From positions 1 to 64,000 of the forward strand of contig NZ_FQXE01000009.1 in assembly GCF_900129885.1 (NCBI RefSeq): DNA of 64,000 nt. The letters are read 5' to 3'. The first letter of the stretch is position 1; each line of letters opens with the position of its first letter. The translations under genes were made by a program, and so were the position numbers. Source of the stretch: Pollutimonas bauzanensis (lineage in GTDB: Bacteria; Pseudomonadota; Gammaproteobacteria; Burkholderiales; Burkholderiaceae_B). Of this stretch, positions 44,516 to 52,036 are shown one piece after another. Below the pieces are notes generated by a model that ran no database searches, had not been told where the DNA came from, and worked only from the letters and a program-made list of their open reading frames with translations.

Positions 44516-45392
44516 TGCCGCTCACAATCAAGGCAAACGCGACGGCGTGATAAGCCTGGGGCATTTCGCCCAAAAAAGCGGACGACATCAGCGCCGCGAA
44601 CAAAGGGGTAAGGTTATTGAAAAATCCCGCCGTGCTCGGTCCGGCGCGCTGCACGCCCAGGCCCCAGCAGCGGAAGGCAATGATGGCGGGGCCTATCGCC
44701 ACATACGCCAGCGCCCCGGCCAGCGGCCAGCCCCACTGGATGCGGCTATCGGCCAGAGTCCATTCCCCCGCGGCAAAAATGCCCGACCACACTACGCCGA
44801 ACGATACCTGGGCCAACAGAAAAGTGGCCCAATTCCGGCGCACCTCGCTGGAATCCCTGGCTTGAATCAGCGACCAACTGTAAAAGGCCCAGACTATGGT
44901 CGCCACGATCATGAACAGGTCGCCGATCACGAAGCGCAAGCCCAGCAATTGACGCCATTCCCCATGGCTGAGCACGACGAACACCCCGATCACGGACAAA
45001 GCCGCGCCGGCCACCTGCTTGCGCAAAACCCTGGCCTCGAAGAACAGAAAGCCGGTCAGCAGCATCCACATCGGCATGCTGGCCCCGACCAGGGTCACGT
45101 TGATAGGCGTGGAGCTGTGCAGCGCCATGTACTGCAAGGCGTTGTAAAGGCCTATTCCCAATAGCCCCAGGCAGGCGTAGCGCTTGCGCTGGGCCCATAA
45201 GCCGCTGCCCTTGCGGAATATGGAATAGCCCAGCGGCAATAGTATGATGAAGGCGATAGCCCAGCGCAAAAAGTTCAGGGTGATGGGCGGAACCAGTTCG
45301 CTCATCATGCGGCCGACGACGGCGTTGCCGGCCCAAAGAAAGGGCGGAATGATCAGCAGTAAAGCAGTGGACGGCGTAAGTTTGTGATCCAT
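44493..45392 (-). CDS. EamA/DMT-family transporter
   Basis: The 299-residue protein has ten predicted TMs and two EamA domains (PPFLWAGNAVVGRMMSELVP, FLRWAIAFIILLPLGY, NVTLVGASMPMWMLLTGFLF; second half VIGDLFMIVATIVWAFYSW, STAGFFNNLTPLFAALMSS). Substrate unknown; many relatives export amino acids or metabolites. It is not closely similar by eye to the other EamA protein in this window. 3' ends converge with the HxlR gene. Confidence 0.88.
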   Translation of the reverse strand: MDHKLTPSTALLLIIPPFLWAGNAVVGRMMSELVPPITLNFLRWAIAFIILLPLGYSIFRKGSGLWAQRKRYACLGLLGIGLYNALQYMALHSSTPINVTLVGASMPMWMLLTGFLFFEARVLRKQVAGAALSVIGVFVVLSHGEWRQLLGLRFVIGDLFMIVATIVWAFYSWSLIQARDSSEVRRNWATFLLAQVSFGVVWSGIFAAGEWTLADSRIQWGWPLAGALAYVAIGPAIIAFRCWGLGVQRAGPSTAGFFNNLTPLFAALMSSAFLGEMPQAYHAVAFALIVSGIILSSRR

Positions 45393-45463
45393 GGAAGCAG
45401 ACGGTGATGGCTAAAGGCGGGCGCGGCGAGCCGCTATCGTACTGTAACCATCGCGACCGGCGC

Positions 45464-45679
45464 TCAGCCGTCGACGAAGGGCTGGATCAATTGGGTCGCC
45501 AACTGGACATGCTCGGCATCCACCATCAGGGTTTGCGCGTTCAGGCTATTGGACAGCGGTCCCGGGTACATGGAACTGAATCCGGCGCCGCGCATCAGGA
45601 AGGAAATGCCATATGCCTGCATCAGCGAAACAATGACGGCCGCTTCGGATTCCGATTTCGGCGAATAGATTGGTATCAT
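45464..45679 (-). CDS. DUF2007-like small protein
   Basis: A 71-residue protein starting MIPIYSPKSESEAAVIVSLM, with ATG 45679 preceded by GGGGACA. The pattern (IYSPKSESEAAVIVSLMQAYGI, then VDAEHVQLATQLI) matches signal-transducing PII-like DUF2007 proteins, which are small alpha/beta folds of unknown role. It is solitary and divergent from the serine acetyltransferase. Confidence 0.7.
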   Translation of the reverse strand: MIPIYSPKSESEAAVIVSLMQAYGISFLMRGAGFSSMYPGPLSNSLNAQTLMVDAEHVQLATQLIQPFVDG

Positions 45680-45792
45680 ATTTGTCCCCCGACACATAAT
45701 GTTTGCTACGATCTTAACGTTTTGAACCGGAGCCCGCTTGCGGCTGCGGGCTTCTCAAGACGCCCCCATACGATCCGGAGAACAGTATTTCC

Positions 45793-46716
45793 ATGGCAGT
45801 TTTCGACATCAACCCCATAGTCAGCTCCCTTAACGCCATACGCCAGGAATGGCGCAGTTCCCAGCGCCGCTCGCGCGAGCCGGGGGGCCGCGAGTTTCCC
45901 TCGCCGCAGGCCATGACCAAGATCCTCGACGACCTCAAGGGCGTGCTCTTCCCGATGCGCCTCGGGCCGCTGGACCTGCGCCAGGAAAGCGAGGACTTCT
46001 ATATCGGCCACACGCTGGATTCGGCCCTGCATGCCCTGCTGCACCAGGTAAGGCTGGAACTCCAGTACCAGGCGCGGCACCGGGACCATGACAATGGGGA
46101 AATCGAAGCCCGGGCGATAACCGCCGTGCAGGCCTTCGCCAGCGCCCTGCCGGACATCCGCCGCCTGCTCGACACCGACGTGCTGGCCGCCTACCATGGC
46201 GACCCCGCCGCCCGCAGCGTCGACGAAGTCCTGCTCTGTTATCCAGGCGTACTGGCCATGATCCACCACCGGATCGCGCACCAGTTCTATATCCAGGACA
46301 TGCCGCTGCTGGCGCGCATGTCTTCGGAACTGGCCCATTCCCAGACCGGCATAGACATCCACCCCGGCGCGCAGATCGGCGCGAGCTTTTTCATCGACCA
46401 TGGAACGGGTGTCGTCATTGGCGAGACATCGATCATCGGCGAGCGCGTGCGCATTTACCAGGCCGTGACCCTTGGCGCCAAGCGCTTCCCGACCGACGGC
46501 AACGGCAAGCTGGAAAAAGGCCTGCCGCGCCATCCCATCGTCGAAGACGACGTCGTCATCTACGCCGGCGCCACCATACTCGGCAGGGTTACCCTGGGCA
46601 AAGGCTGCACGGTCGGCGGCAACGTCTGGCTGATCGACGATGTGCCTCCGGGCGGCCACGTGACCCAGGCCGATTCGCAAGGCATGCAGAGCTGCGATCC
46701 AGCCGTCCAGGAATAG
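45793..46716 (+). CDS. cysE: Serine O-acetyltransferase (EpsC/SrpH type)
   Basis: The 307-residue protein has a long helical N-terminal half (about 1-170) and a left-handed beta-helix of hexapeptide repeats (GIDIHPGAQIGASFFIDHG, GVVIGETSIIGERVRIYQA, ILGRVTLGKGCTVGGNVWL). Acetylation of serine with acetyl-CoA starts cysteine synthesis. The catalytic His is in HPGAQIG or DHGTGVVIGE. The length is typical of the longer EpsC/SrpH form rather than E. coli CysE (273). Divergent from the DUF2007 gene. Confidence 0.9.
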   Translation: MAVFDINPIVSSLNAIRQEWRSSQRRSREPGGREFPSPQAMTKILDDLKGVLFPMRLGPLDLRQESEDFYIGHTLDSALHALLHQVRLELQYQARHRDHDNGEIEARAITAVQAFASALPDIRRLLDTDVLAAYHGDPAARSVDEVLLCYPGVLAMIHHRIAHQFYIQDMPLLARMSSELAHSQTGIDIHPGAQIGASFFIDHGTGVVIGETSIIGERVRIYQAVTLGAKRFPTDGNGKLEKGLPRHPIVEDDVVIYAGATILGRVTLGKGCTVGGNVWLIDDVPPGGHVTQADSQGMQSCDPAVQE

Positions 46717-46733
46717 GCGCGCGGCGGGCCGCG

Positions 46734-47315
46734 CTAAGGCTGCGGCCGGCCCATCGCATGGTATTCCCGGTTGGGGATCATGTCTATGCCTATGGCCATG
46801 CGGTTGGACATATTGAAGAAGGCCACGGTGTCGGCGAGGTCGAAGATGTCTTCGCTGCTCAGCCCCGCCGCGCGCAAGAGCTCCCGGTCGTCATCGACGA
46901 CCAGGGCGGGCGTGCTGGTCAGCTTCCAGGCGAAATCCAGCATGGCGCGCTGGCGCGCATCCAGCTTGGCGACCCGATAATTCATGGCCAGCATTTCGCC
47001 CAGCTCGGGGTCGCCCGACAAGGTGCGCACCGCCTGCCCGTGCGCGACCAGGCAGTAATAGCAATGATTGACGCTGGACACCACCACGGCGACCATTTCG
47101 CGCTCGAGCTTGCTCAGCCCCGAGGGCGCCAGCATCAGCTCGTTGTACATGGCCATGAAATTGCGCAGCTTGTTGGGGCGCAGGCTGTAAGCGGCAAGCA
47201 CATTGGGGATGAACCCCAGCTTGTCCACGCATTTCCTGAACACTTCCTGCAGATCCTCATCCAGGGTGGCGGGATCGGCGATACCCAGTGCTGAGACATG
47301 ATCCGGTTGCGGCAT
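46734..47315 (-). CDS. AhpD-like peroxidase-related protein (carboxymuconolactone decarboxylase family)
   Basis: The 193-residue protein has the CMD/AhpD motif: EREMVAVVVSSVNHCYYCLVAHG, with CxxC (Cys-Tyr-Tyr-Cys) and a following His. This redox pair is the hallmark of AhpD-type alkyl hydroperoxidases. The leading part (GFIPNVLAAYSLRPNKLRNF) matches the uncharacterised peroxidase-related enzyme family (TIGR01926). It is convergent with the serine acetyltransferase and divergent from the hemerythrin gene. Confidence 0.88.
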   Translation of the reverse strand: MPQPDHVSALGIADPATLDEDLQEVFRKCVDKLGFIPNVLAAYSLRPNKLRNFMAMYNELMLAPSGLSKLEREMVAVVVSSVNHCYYCLVAHGQAVRTLSGDPELGEMLAMNYRVAKLDARQRAMLDFAWKLTSTPALVVDDDRELLRAAGLSSEDIFDLADTVAFFNMSNRMAIGIDMIPNREYHAMGRPQP

Positions 47316-47437
47316 AGAAGTTTCCTCTCGTTGTTATGGCGGCCCTATGCCGATTTGCGGCGGGCCCGCTTTTGACCAATAATGAATCATACCGGCAATA
47401 TTTCCGAACACCCCAGTGCAACCTCGAGGAAAGCACC

Positions 47438-47989
47438 ATGAGCACGGCGTTTCCAGGCTTTTCAACTCCCGCTGCCAGCACCGAGGCGCCCCTGGAAATG
47501 CTCGCCGCCTGCCATATACGCATCGAACGCCAGTGCGCCACCCTGGCGCGCCTGGCCGCGCATCTGCGCGAGCGCGGCAGCGACGCCGAAGCGCGCAGCG
47601 CCGCCGCCAATATCATGCGCTATTTCGAAACCTCGGCCGTACAGCATCACGCCGACGAGGAGCGGGACCTGTTCCCCGCCCTGATCGAGTCCATGGCCGG
47701 ATCCGACGCGGTCTGCATACGCGAGCTCACGCAAGGCTTGAGCGCCGACCATCGCCGGCTGGAAGCCATGTGGCGCCGCTTGCGGCAGACACTGGAACAG
47801 GTTGCCGCGGGCCACGCTGCGCTCCTGTCCGAAGACCAGGTGGCATCCTTCGCCGGCTTGTACGAGCGCCACATGAGGCTGGAAGAAGACGAATTGCTGC
47901 CGATGGCGGCGCGCTTGCTGGGCGCCCCGGAAATCACGCGGATAGGCCGGGCCATGCGCGAACGGCGCGGCATCGCGGACATAGGCTAG
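47438..47989 (+). CDS. Hemerythrin domain protein
   Basis: The 183-residue protein has the HHE cation-binding pattern: CHIRIERQC, HHADEERDLFPAL, DHRRLEAMW and YERHMRLEEDELLP give His/Glu ligands for a di-iron centre. ATG 47438 is preceded by GAGGA. Such proteins sense or store oxygen or respond to redox or nitrosative stress. It lies beside the AhpD-like gene, so a shared oxidative-stress role is possible. Confidence 0.87.
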   Translation: MSTAFPGFSTPAASTEAPLEMLAACHIRIERQCATLARLAAHLRERGSDAEARSAAANIMRYFETSAVQHHADEERDLFPALIESMAGSDAVCIRELTQGLSADHRRLEAMWRRLRQTLEQVAAGHAALLSEDQVASFAGLYERHMRLEEDELLPMAARLLGAPEITRIGRAMRERRGIADIG

Positions 47990-47997
47990 CCGCGCGC

Positions 47998-48825
47998 TCA
48001 ATGGCAGTCAGTCACCGTCTGGTCCAGGTACACTTCGAAGGCGATATCCTGCACCGCTTTCTTTGTGGTTTTTTCCAGGAACCGGCTGCTTGCCCAGTCC
48101 TTGGCCACCTGCCTCAGCAAGCCCGCCGATGCGCTGTCGCCGCTGGCGACGACAAAAGCCAATGGGACGAGATCCCGCGTCGGCAGGCGCGCTGAAAACT
48201 TCTTCCATTCCGGCAGCTTGAGCAGTTCTTCCAGCATGGCGCTATCGTGCACCGCGGCGTCGCAGCCGCCCGTCCTGAGCGCCAGCAAGGAGTCCGCGGG
48301 CGCCTTGAATACCTTTTCCAGCGCCCCGTATTGCGCCGCGATGCGGCCCTCGTAGCGCCCGCCTTGCGCCAGGCAAACGGTGCGCCCCGCCAATTGCTGC
48401 CATGTCTTGATATTCGTATCGCTGCGCATGATCGCCATCGCGCCGGAACTGTAGCCGGTGGGTATGACCAGCGCCGAGGAACGCAGCGGGTCCGCATCGG
48501 CCACGGGCAAAAGCAGCAGCTGCGCCCGGCCCTCGTCGAGCAAGCGGCCGCGGCTGGCGGGGTCGGCCTGCAAGGTCTGCGCTGGCGCCGACAGGCGGCG
48601 CGCCAGATCGTCGGCCAGGAATGTCTCGATGCCTTCGGGGGTGCGCACCTTGGAGCCCGCCGCAAAAGGCGGCACCACATAATCGACGCCTAGCGCCAGG
48701 GTCCCCCCGGGCGCCAGGCTCGAAGCCGCGCGCGCGGCGAGGCCGGACGCGCCGGCACAGGCCAGCGCGCCGGCCAGGCATGCCCGGAACAGGATCGAAA
48801 AGCGGCGCGGGACGAGAGAGTTCAT
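47998..48825 (-). CDS. Extracellular solute-binding protein, family 3-like
   Basis: The 275-residue protein has a signal peptide (residues 1-34, ending GLAARAASS) then an amino-acid-type periplasmic binding fold: GTLALGVDYVVPPFA, GIETFLADDLARRL, NIKTWQQLAGRTVCLAQGG, ALRTGGCDAAVHDS. ATG 48825 is two bases after the permease stop, so it is the last gene of the operon. Its family differs from the NrtA-like binding protein of the same operon. Confidence 0.8.
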   Translation of the reverse strand: MNSLVPRRFSILFRACLAGALACAGASGLAARAASSLAPGGTLALGVDYVVPPFAAGSKVRTPEGIETFLADDLARRLSAPAQTLQADPASRGRLLDEGRAQLLLLPVADADPLRSSALVIPTGYSSGAMAIMRSDTNIKTWQQLAGRTVCLAQGGRYEGRIAAQYGALEKVFKAPADSLLALRTGGCDAAVHDSAMLEELLKLPEWKKFSARLPTRDLVPLAFVVASGDSASAGLLRQVAKDWASSRFLEKTTKKAVQDIAFEVYLDQTVTDCH

Positions 48826-48827
48826 GA

Positions 48828-49601
48828 TCAGACGTATTGATAGCGCAGCAGCCGGCGCTTGAGGTTTTCCAGGATGGCCTGGTCTATCAGGGTCGCCAGA
48901 ATGGCGATGGTAAGTATATTGCCCATCACGCCCACCATGTCGGCCGTCTCGCCGGCGTAGGCCAGCGAACGTCCCAGGCCCTGTCCGAAGCCTATCAGCA
49001 TTTCGGCGGATATCAGGGCCCGCCACGCATTGCCGAAAGCCAGCTGGGCGCCGGTGATCAGCTCGGGCATGACGGCGGGCAGGTATACCCGCCTGAGCAT
49101 GTCCCAGCGGCTCGCGCCCATGACGCGCGCGGCGGACACATGCACATTCAGCACGCTTTCGGTCGCGTTCATCACCGACAAGGCCGCGGGAAAAAATGCC
49201 GCCAGCGCGATCACGACGATGATGGGCATATTGCCGAAGCCCATCATGATCAGGAACAGAGGCACCCACGCAATCGACGGAATCGACTGCAGGATGATGA
49301 TGGCCGATTTGAGCACTTCGCGAAAGAAAAACAGCACGGCGCCGGCCAGGCCGAAGCCGATGCCGAACAGCAGGGCAAAACCATAGCCGAAGCCCAGCCG
49401 CGTCAGGCTACCCGCCAGCCCGCTACGGAACGCGGTGGTCTGCACGTCCTGCCACAGGCGGGCCACGACGGTGGGCACGCCCGGCATCAGAAAGTCGGGA
49501 AGAAGCCAGGCGGCGATCTGCCAGAACAGCAAAATGGCGGCGACCGCCACCACCATGGCGAGTTTTTTTCTATAACCGGAAAGACGAATCTGGGTGCTCA
49601 T
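48828..49601 (-). CDS. ABC transporter permease, SsuC/TauC/NrtB type
   Basis: The 257-residue protein has about six TMs and the EAA loop AARVMGASRWDMLRRVYLPAVM. The family imports sulfonates, taurine or nitrate. It probably works with the ATPase at 50721 and one of two binding proteins. The 127-base gap to the upstream gene holds a hairpin. Confidence 0.88.
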   Translation of the reverse strand: MSTQIRLSGYRKKLAMVVAVAAILLFWQIAAWLLPDFLMPGVPTVVARLWQDVQTTAFRSGLAGSLTRLGFGYGFALLFGIGFGLAGAVLFFFREVLKSAIIILQSIPSIAWVPLFLIMMGFGNMPIIVVIALAAFFPAALSVMNATESVLNVHVSAARVMGASRWDMLRRVYLPAVMPELITGAQLAFGNAWRALISAEMLIGFGQGLGRSLAYAGETADMVGVMGNILTIAILATLIDQAILENLKRRLLRYQYV

Positions 49602-49617
49602 AAAGGCTTCAAAATCA

Positions 49618-49643
49618 AGATGGCCGGCGGATACCGGCCATCT
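49618..49643 (-). terminator. Hairpin followed by T-rich sequence between binding-protein and permease genes
   Basis: On the minus strand AGATGGCCGG-tatccg-CCGGCCATCT gives a 10-bp perfect stem with a 6-base loop, then TTGATTTTG. It may partly terminate transcription so that the binding protein is made in excess over the permease. Confidence 0.6.
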
Positions 49644-49728
49644 TCAATGTAGACAGGAAAATCTGGCATTATGGACCAAGCGGCGCCGCGCGCCGCCTTG
49701 GCCCATCAGGCAAGCGATTATCGGCGAT

Positions 49729-50724
49729 TTACAGCTTGCGCGCTGTTTGCCATTCCAGGTCGACTATGCTCTTGACGTCGTATGGCGAACCATCCTTGGT
49801 CTTGAGCGCGCCCTGCCCCTGCATGATGTCGGCGATTTCCTGCATGCGGTCCAATTCCTTGGCGGTCAGAACCGGGCTGAAGGTCTGGCTCTTGATCGCG
49901 TCGCGTATGATGTCTTCGCGGGGCATGTCGCCATGCTTGAGGGTCTTGAGCGTCGGCTCGGAGATGAAGTAGCTGGCAATCAGCTTGGCGGCTTCCTCGG
50001 GCTTGTTCTGCATCAGCTCGATGGCCTCGCGCTGCGCATCCAGCGATTTCCAGACGCCTTCCTTGTTGCTCTTGAGCGTCGCGCCCGACGTGATCACCAC
50101 CATGCAAGGGAAAGGCCATACCTCGCCGATTTCATAGATCTGCTTGACCGGCGCGATCAACTGCGCAATGCGCGCCTGCGGCTCGAACAGGAAGGCCGCG
50201 TCCACGCGCTTGCCGACCAGCGACTGCACCGCCACCTGCGGGCTTACGCCCAGCACGGTCAGGTCGTCCGGCGTCAGGCCGGCGTTCTTGAGCACTACGC
50301 CGCGCAGCACGGTATCCGCGGTGCTGCCTTCTTTTTGCGAGGCCAGCGTGTGGCCCTTGAGCCCGGCGACATCTTTGATATTGGCGTCGTCGCGCACCAC
50401 GATGGCGTGAAAGCCGTGTTGGGCGCCGCCCACCACTTTCAGGTCGGCGCCCTTGGACGACCACGATGCGGCATTGGTGAAGCCGAGCACGCCGGTATCC
50501 AGCTGCCCGCCGACAATGGCCTTGATCAAGTCGGTGCCCGACTGGAATTCGATCAATTCCACGTCCAGGCCATGCTTTTTGTAGAAGCCGCCTTCATAGG
50601 CGGCGATGGCCTGGGCGTCGTCCATGACGCGCAGATAGCCGATCTTGAATTTGTCGGCGGCCAAGGCCTGGCCGGCCATGGCCAGCGCGGCCAGCGCGGG
50701 TATCAATAAACGTGACAGCTTCAT
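49729..50724 (-). CDS. ABC transporter substrate-binding protein, SsuA/NrtA type
   Basis: The 331-residue protein has a signal peptide (MKLSRLLIPALAALAMAGQA, cut near ALA-ADK) and an NMT1/SsuA-like fold: KIGYLRVMDDAQAIAAYEGG, GTDLIKAIVGGQLDTGVLGF, GLKGHTLASQKEGSTADTVL. Sulfonates, taurine, nitrate and thiamine precursors are typical ligands. It overlaps the ATPase stop as ATGA. Specificity cannot be read. Confidence 0.87.
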   Translation of the reverse strand: MKLSRLLIPALAALAMAGQALAADKFKIGYLRVMDDAQAIAAYEGGFYKKHGLDVELIEFQSGTDLIKAIVGGQLDTGVLGFTNAASWSSKGADLKVVGGAQHGFHAIVVRDDANIKDVAGLKGHTLASQKEGSTADTVLRGVVLKNAGLTPDDLTVLGVSPQVAVQSLVGKRVDAAFLFEPQARIAQLIAPVKQIYEIGEVWPFPCMVVITSGATLKSNKEGVWKSLDAQREAIELMQNKPEEAAKLIASYFISEPTLKTLKHGDMPREDIIRDAIKSQTFSPVLTAKELDRMQEIADIMQGQGALKTKDGSPYDVKSIVDLEWQTARKL

Positions 50725-51503
50725 ACTTCGACTTCCTCTATTAATTTTGCAACGTCATCCTGCTCGGCGTGAATGCCGAGCAGGCCTAGAATTTCCCTGC
50801 GCATGGCCGCGAATTCCGACAGATCATGCGTTTTTTCGTGCCGCGCAAGGCTGAATTCCTTCAGCACCGTAGCCGGGCGGGGGCTGAACACGAGTATGCG
50901 GTCAGCCAGGAACAAGGCTTCGTCGACATCGTGCGTAACCAGCAGCACGGTAGGCCCCGCTTCGCGTATCAACTGGCGCAGCGCATCCTGCAGGGTCATG
51001 CGGGTAAGCGCATCGAGCGCGCCGAAAGGCTCGTCCAGCAGCAAGGCCTTGGGATGTGAGATAAACGCCCGCGCCAGCGCGGCGCGTTGGCGCATGCCGC
51101 CCGATACCTGATGCGGATAATAGCTTTCGAAGCCTGCCAGGTTGACCTTTTCCAGCCATAGCCGGGCCTCTGCGCGCGACTGCTGTTTGTCGTTTTTTTG
51201 AAACTCCAGGGCCAGCGATACGTTCTGCTCAAGGGTCAGCCACGGGTAAAGGGCGTTCTCCTGGAACATGAGGGTGCGCTCGGGATGCGGCCCCTGCACC
51301 GGCGCGCCATCGGCCAGCATCACGCCGCCGCTGGGCTTTTCCAGGCCGGCGGCAATATGCAGGAGCGTGGACTTGCCGCAGCCCGACGGCCCCACCAGGG
51401 CCACGAGTTCGCCATCGTCGATTTCCCGGCTGAAGTTGTCTATAACCTGGAGGCCGGAAAATTGCTTTTCTATATTCTTGAAGGACAGCTTCATTAAATT
51501 CAT
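50721..51503 (-). CDS. ABC transporter ATPase, SsuB/TauB/NrtD type
   Basis: The 260-residue ATPase has Walker A GPSGCGKST, the signature VSGGMRQRAALARAF, Walker B ALLLDEPFGALD and the switch His in VTHDVDEAL. It is the first gene of a four-gene operon: ATPase, NrtA-like binding protein, permease, second binding protein. Start ATG 51503 or ATG 51494; neither has a strong ribosome site. Relatives energise sulfonate or nitrate import. Confidence 0.88.
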   Translation of the reverse strand: MNLMKLSFKNIEKQFSGLQVIDNFSREIDDGELVALVGPSGCGKSTLLHIAAGLEKPSGGVMLADGAPVQGPHPERTLMFQENALYPWLTLEQNVSLALEFQKNDKQQSRAEARLWLEKVNLAGFESYYPHQVSGGMRQRAALARAFISHPKALLLDEPFGALDALTRMTLQDALRQLIREAGPTVLLVTHDVDEALFLADRILVFSPRPATVLKEFSLARHEKTHDLSEFAAMRREILGLLGIHAEQDDVAKLIEEVEV

Positions 51504-52036
51504 CTTACGATTTAGTTATATCGAACTGTAACCAGCGATGTAATGCCCCACAAGAATTTTTATTGTCTATGCTTATATGATTTAGAAATATAAGACTGAG
51601 TCATGACCATGGCAGGCCGATGCGGGGATGTGGGCTGTTCTGACGAGCTGACCGGCACGATACCGAAGCCCGCCAACAAACCCATTGTCCAGGCGCCGTG
51701 GGCGGGTATGGGTTGGGCGAAATGTTGAGCAAGCCGCGCAGGCGGCCTGTTTCCGGGAGGCAAGCCCGCGCTTGTCTGAGCGACACGCTTACGGACAGCC
51801 GGGGGCTGTCCGTTCCGCGAGTTCGCGGGCGCCCGGAAACAGGTCGACTGCGCGGGCAGTCACGGGCGAAGCCCCAGACCGCAGCGATATTGAGCCCAAC
51901 CCATACCCGCCCACGGCGACGGGTTAAGAACGCTGGGACGAAAGCACCCCAGCCCACGGCGCCGATTTAAGAAACCCAGGCGACGGGTTTAGAAACCACG
52001 GCGCCGGTTTAAAACCCAGTGCCAGGGACGTTTGCA
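51504..52036. other. Intergenic region with ABC operon promoter and a palindromic repeat element
   Basis: 533 bases without a gene. The first 100 bases are AT-rich and likely hold the leftward ABC promoter; CTTATAT (51572-51578) and ATATAAG (51588-51594) form an inverted repeat with a 9-base spacer, a candidate regulator site. GATTTAG occurs twice nearby. The rest is the palindromic element (51696-51916) and short GC-rich units (about 51911-52018), each around CGGCG(A/C)CGG followed by TTTA. ORFs in this region are artefacts of the inverted repeat. Confidence 0.6.
51696..51916. repeat. About 221-bp nested palindromic repeat element
   Basis: Outer arms of 23 bases at 51696-51718 and 51894-51916 are exact reverse complements (the left arm begins CCGTGGGCGGG). 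Inside, CCTGTTTCCGGG (51746-51757) pairs with CCCGGAAACAGG (51832-51843), and the centre holds CGGACAGCC-ggg-GGCTGTCCG (51792-51812). It would form a long cruciform or hairpin. It could be a dispersed REP/BIME-like or miniature mobile element; no target-site duplication was clear to me. Confidence 0.75.

Noticed and set aside
51601-51957. 118- and 90-codon ORFs in the palindromic element
   Set aside because: They mirror each other because the DNA is an inverted repeat, and encode no recognisable fold.
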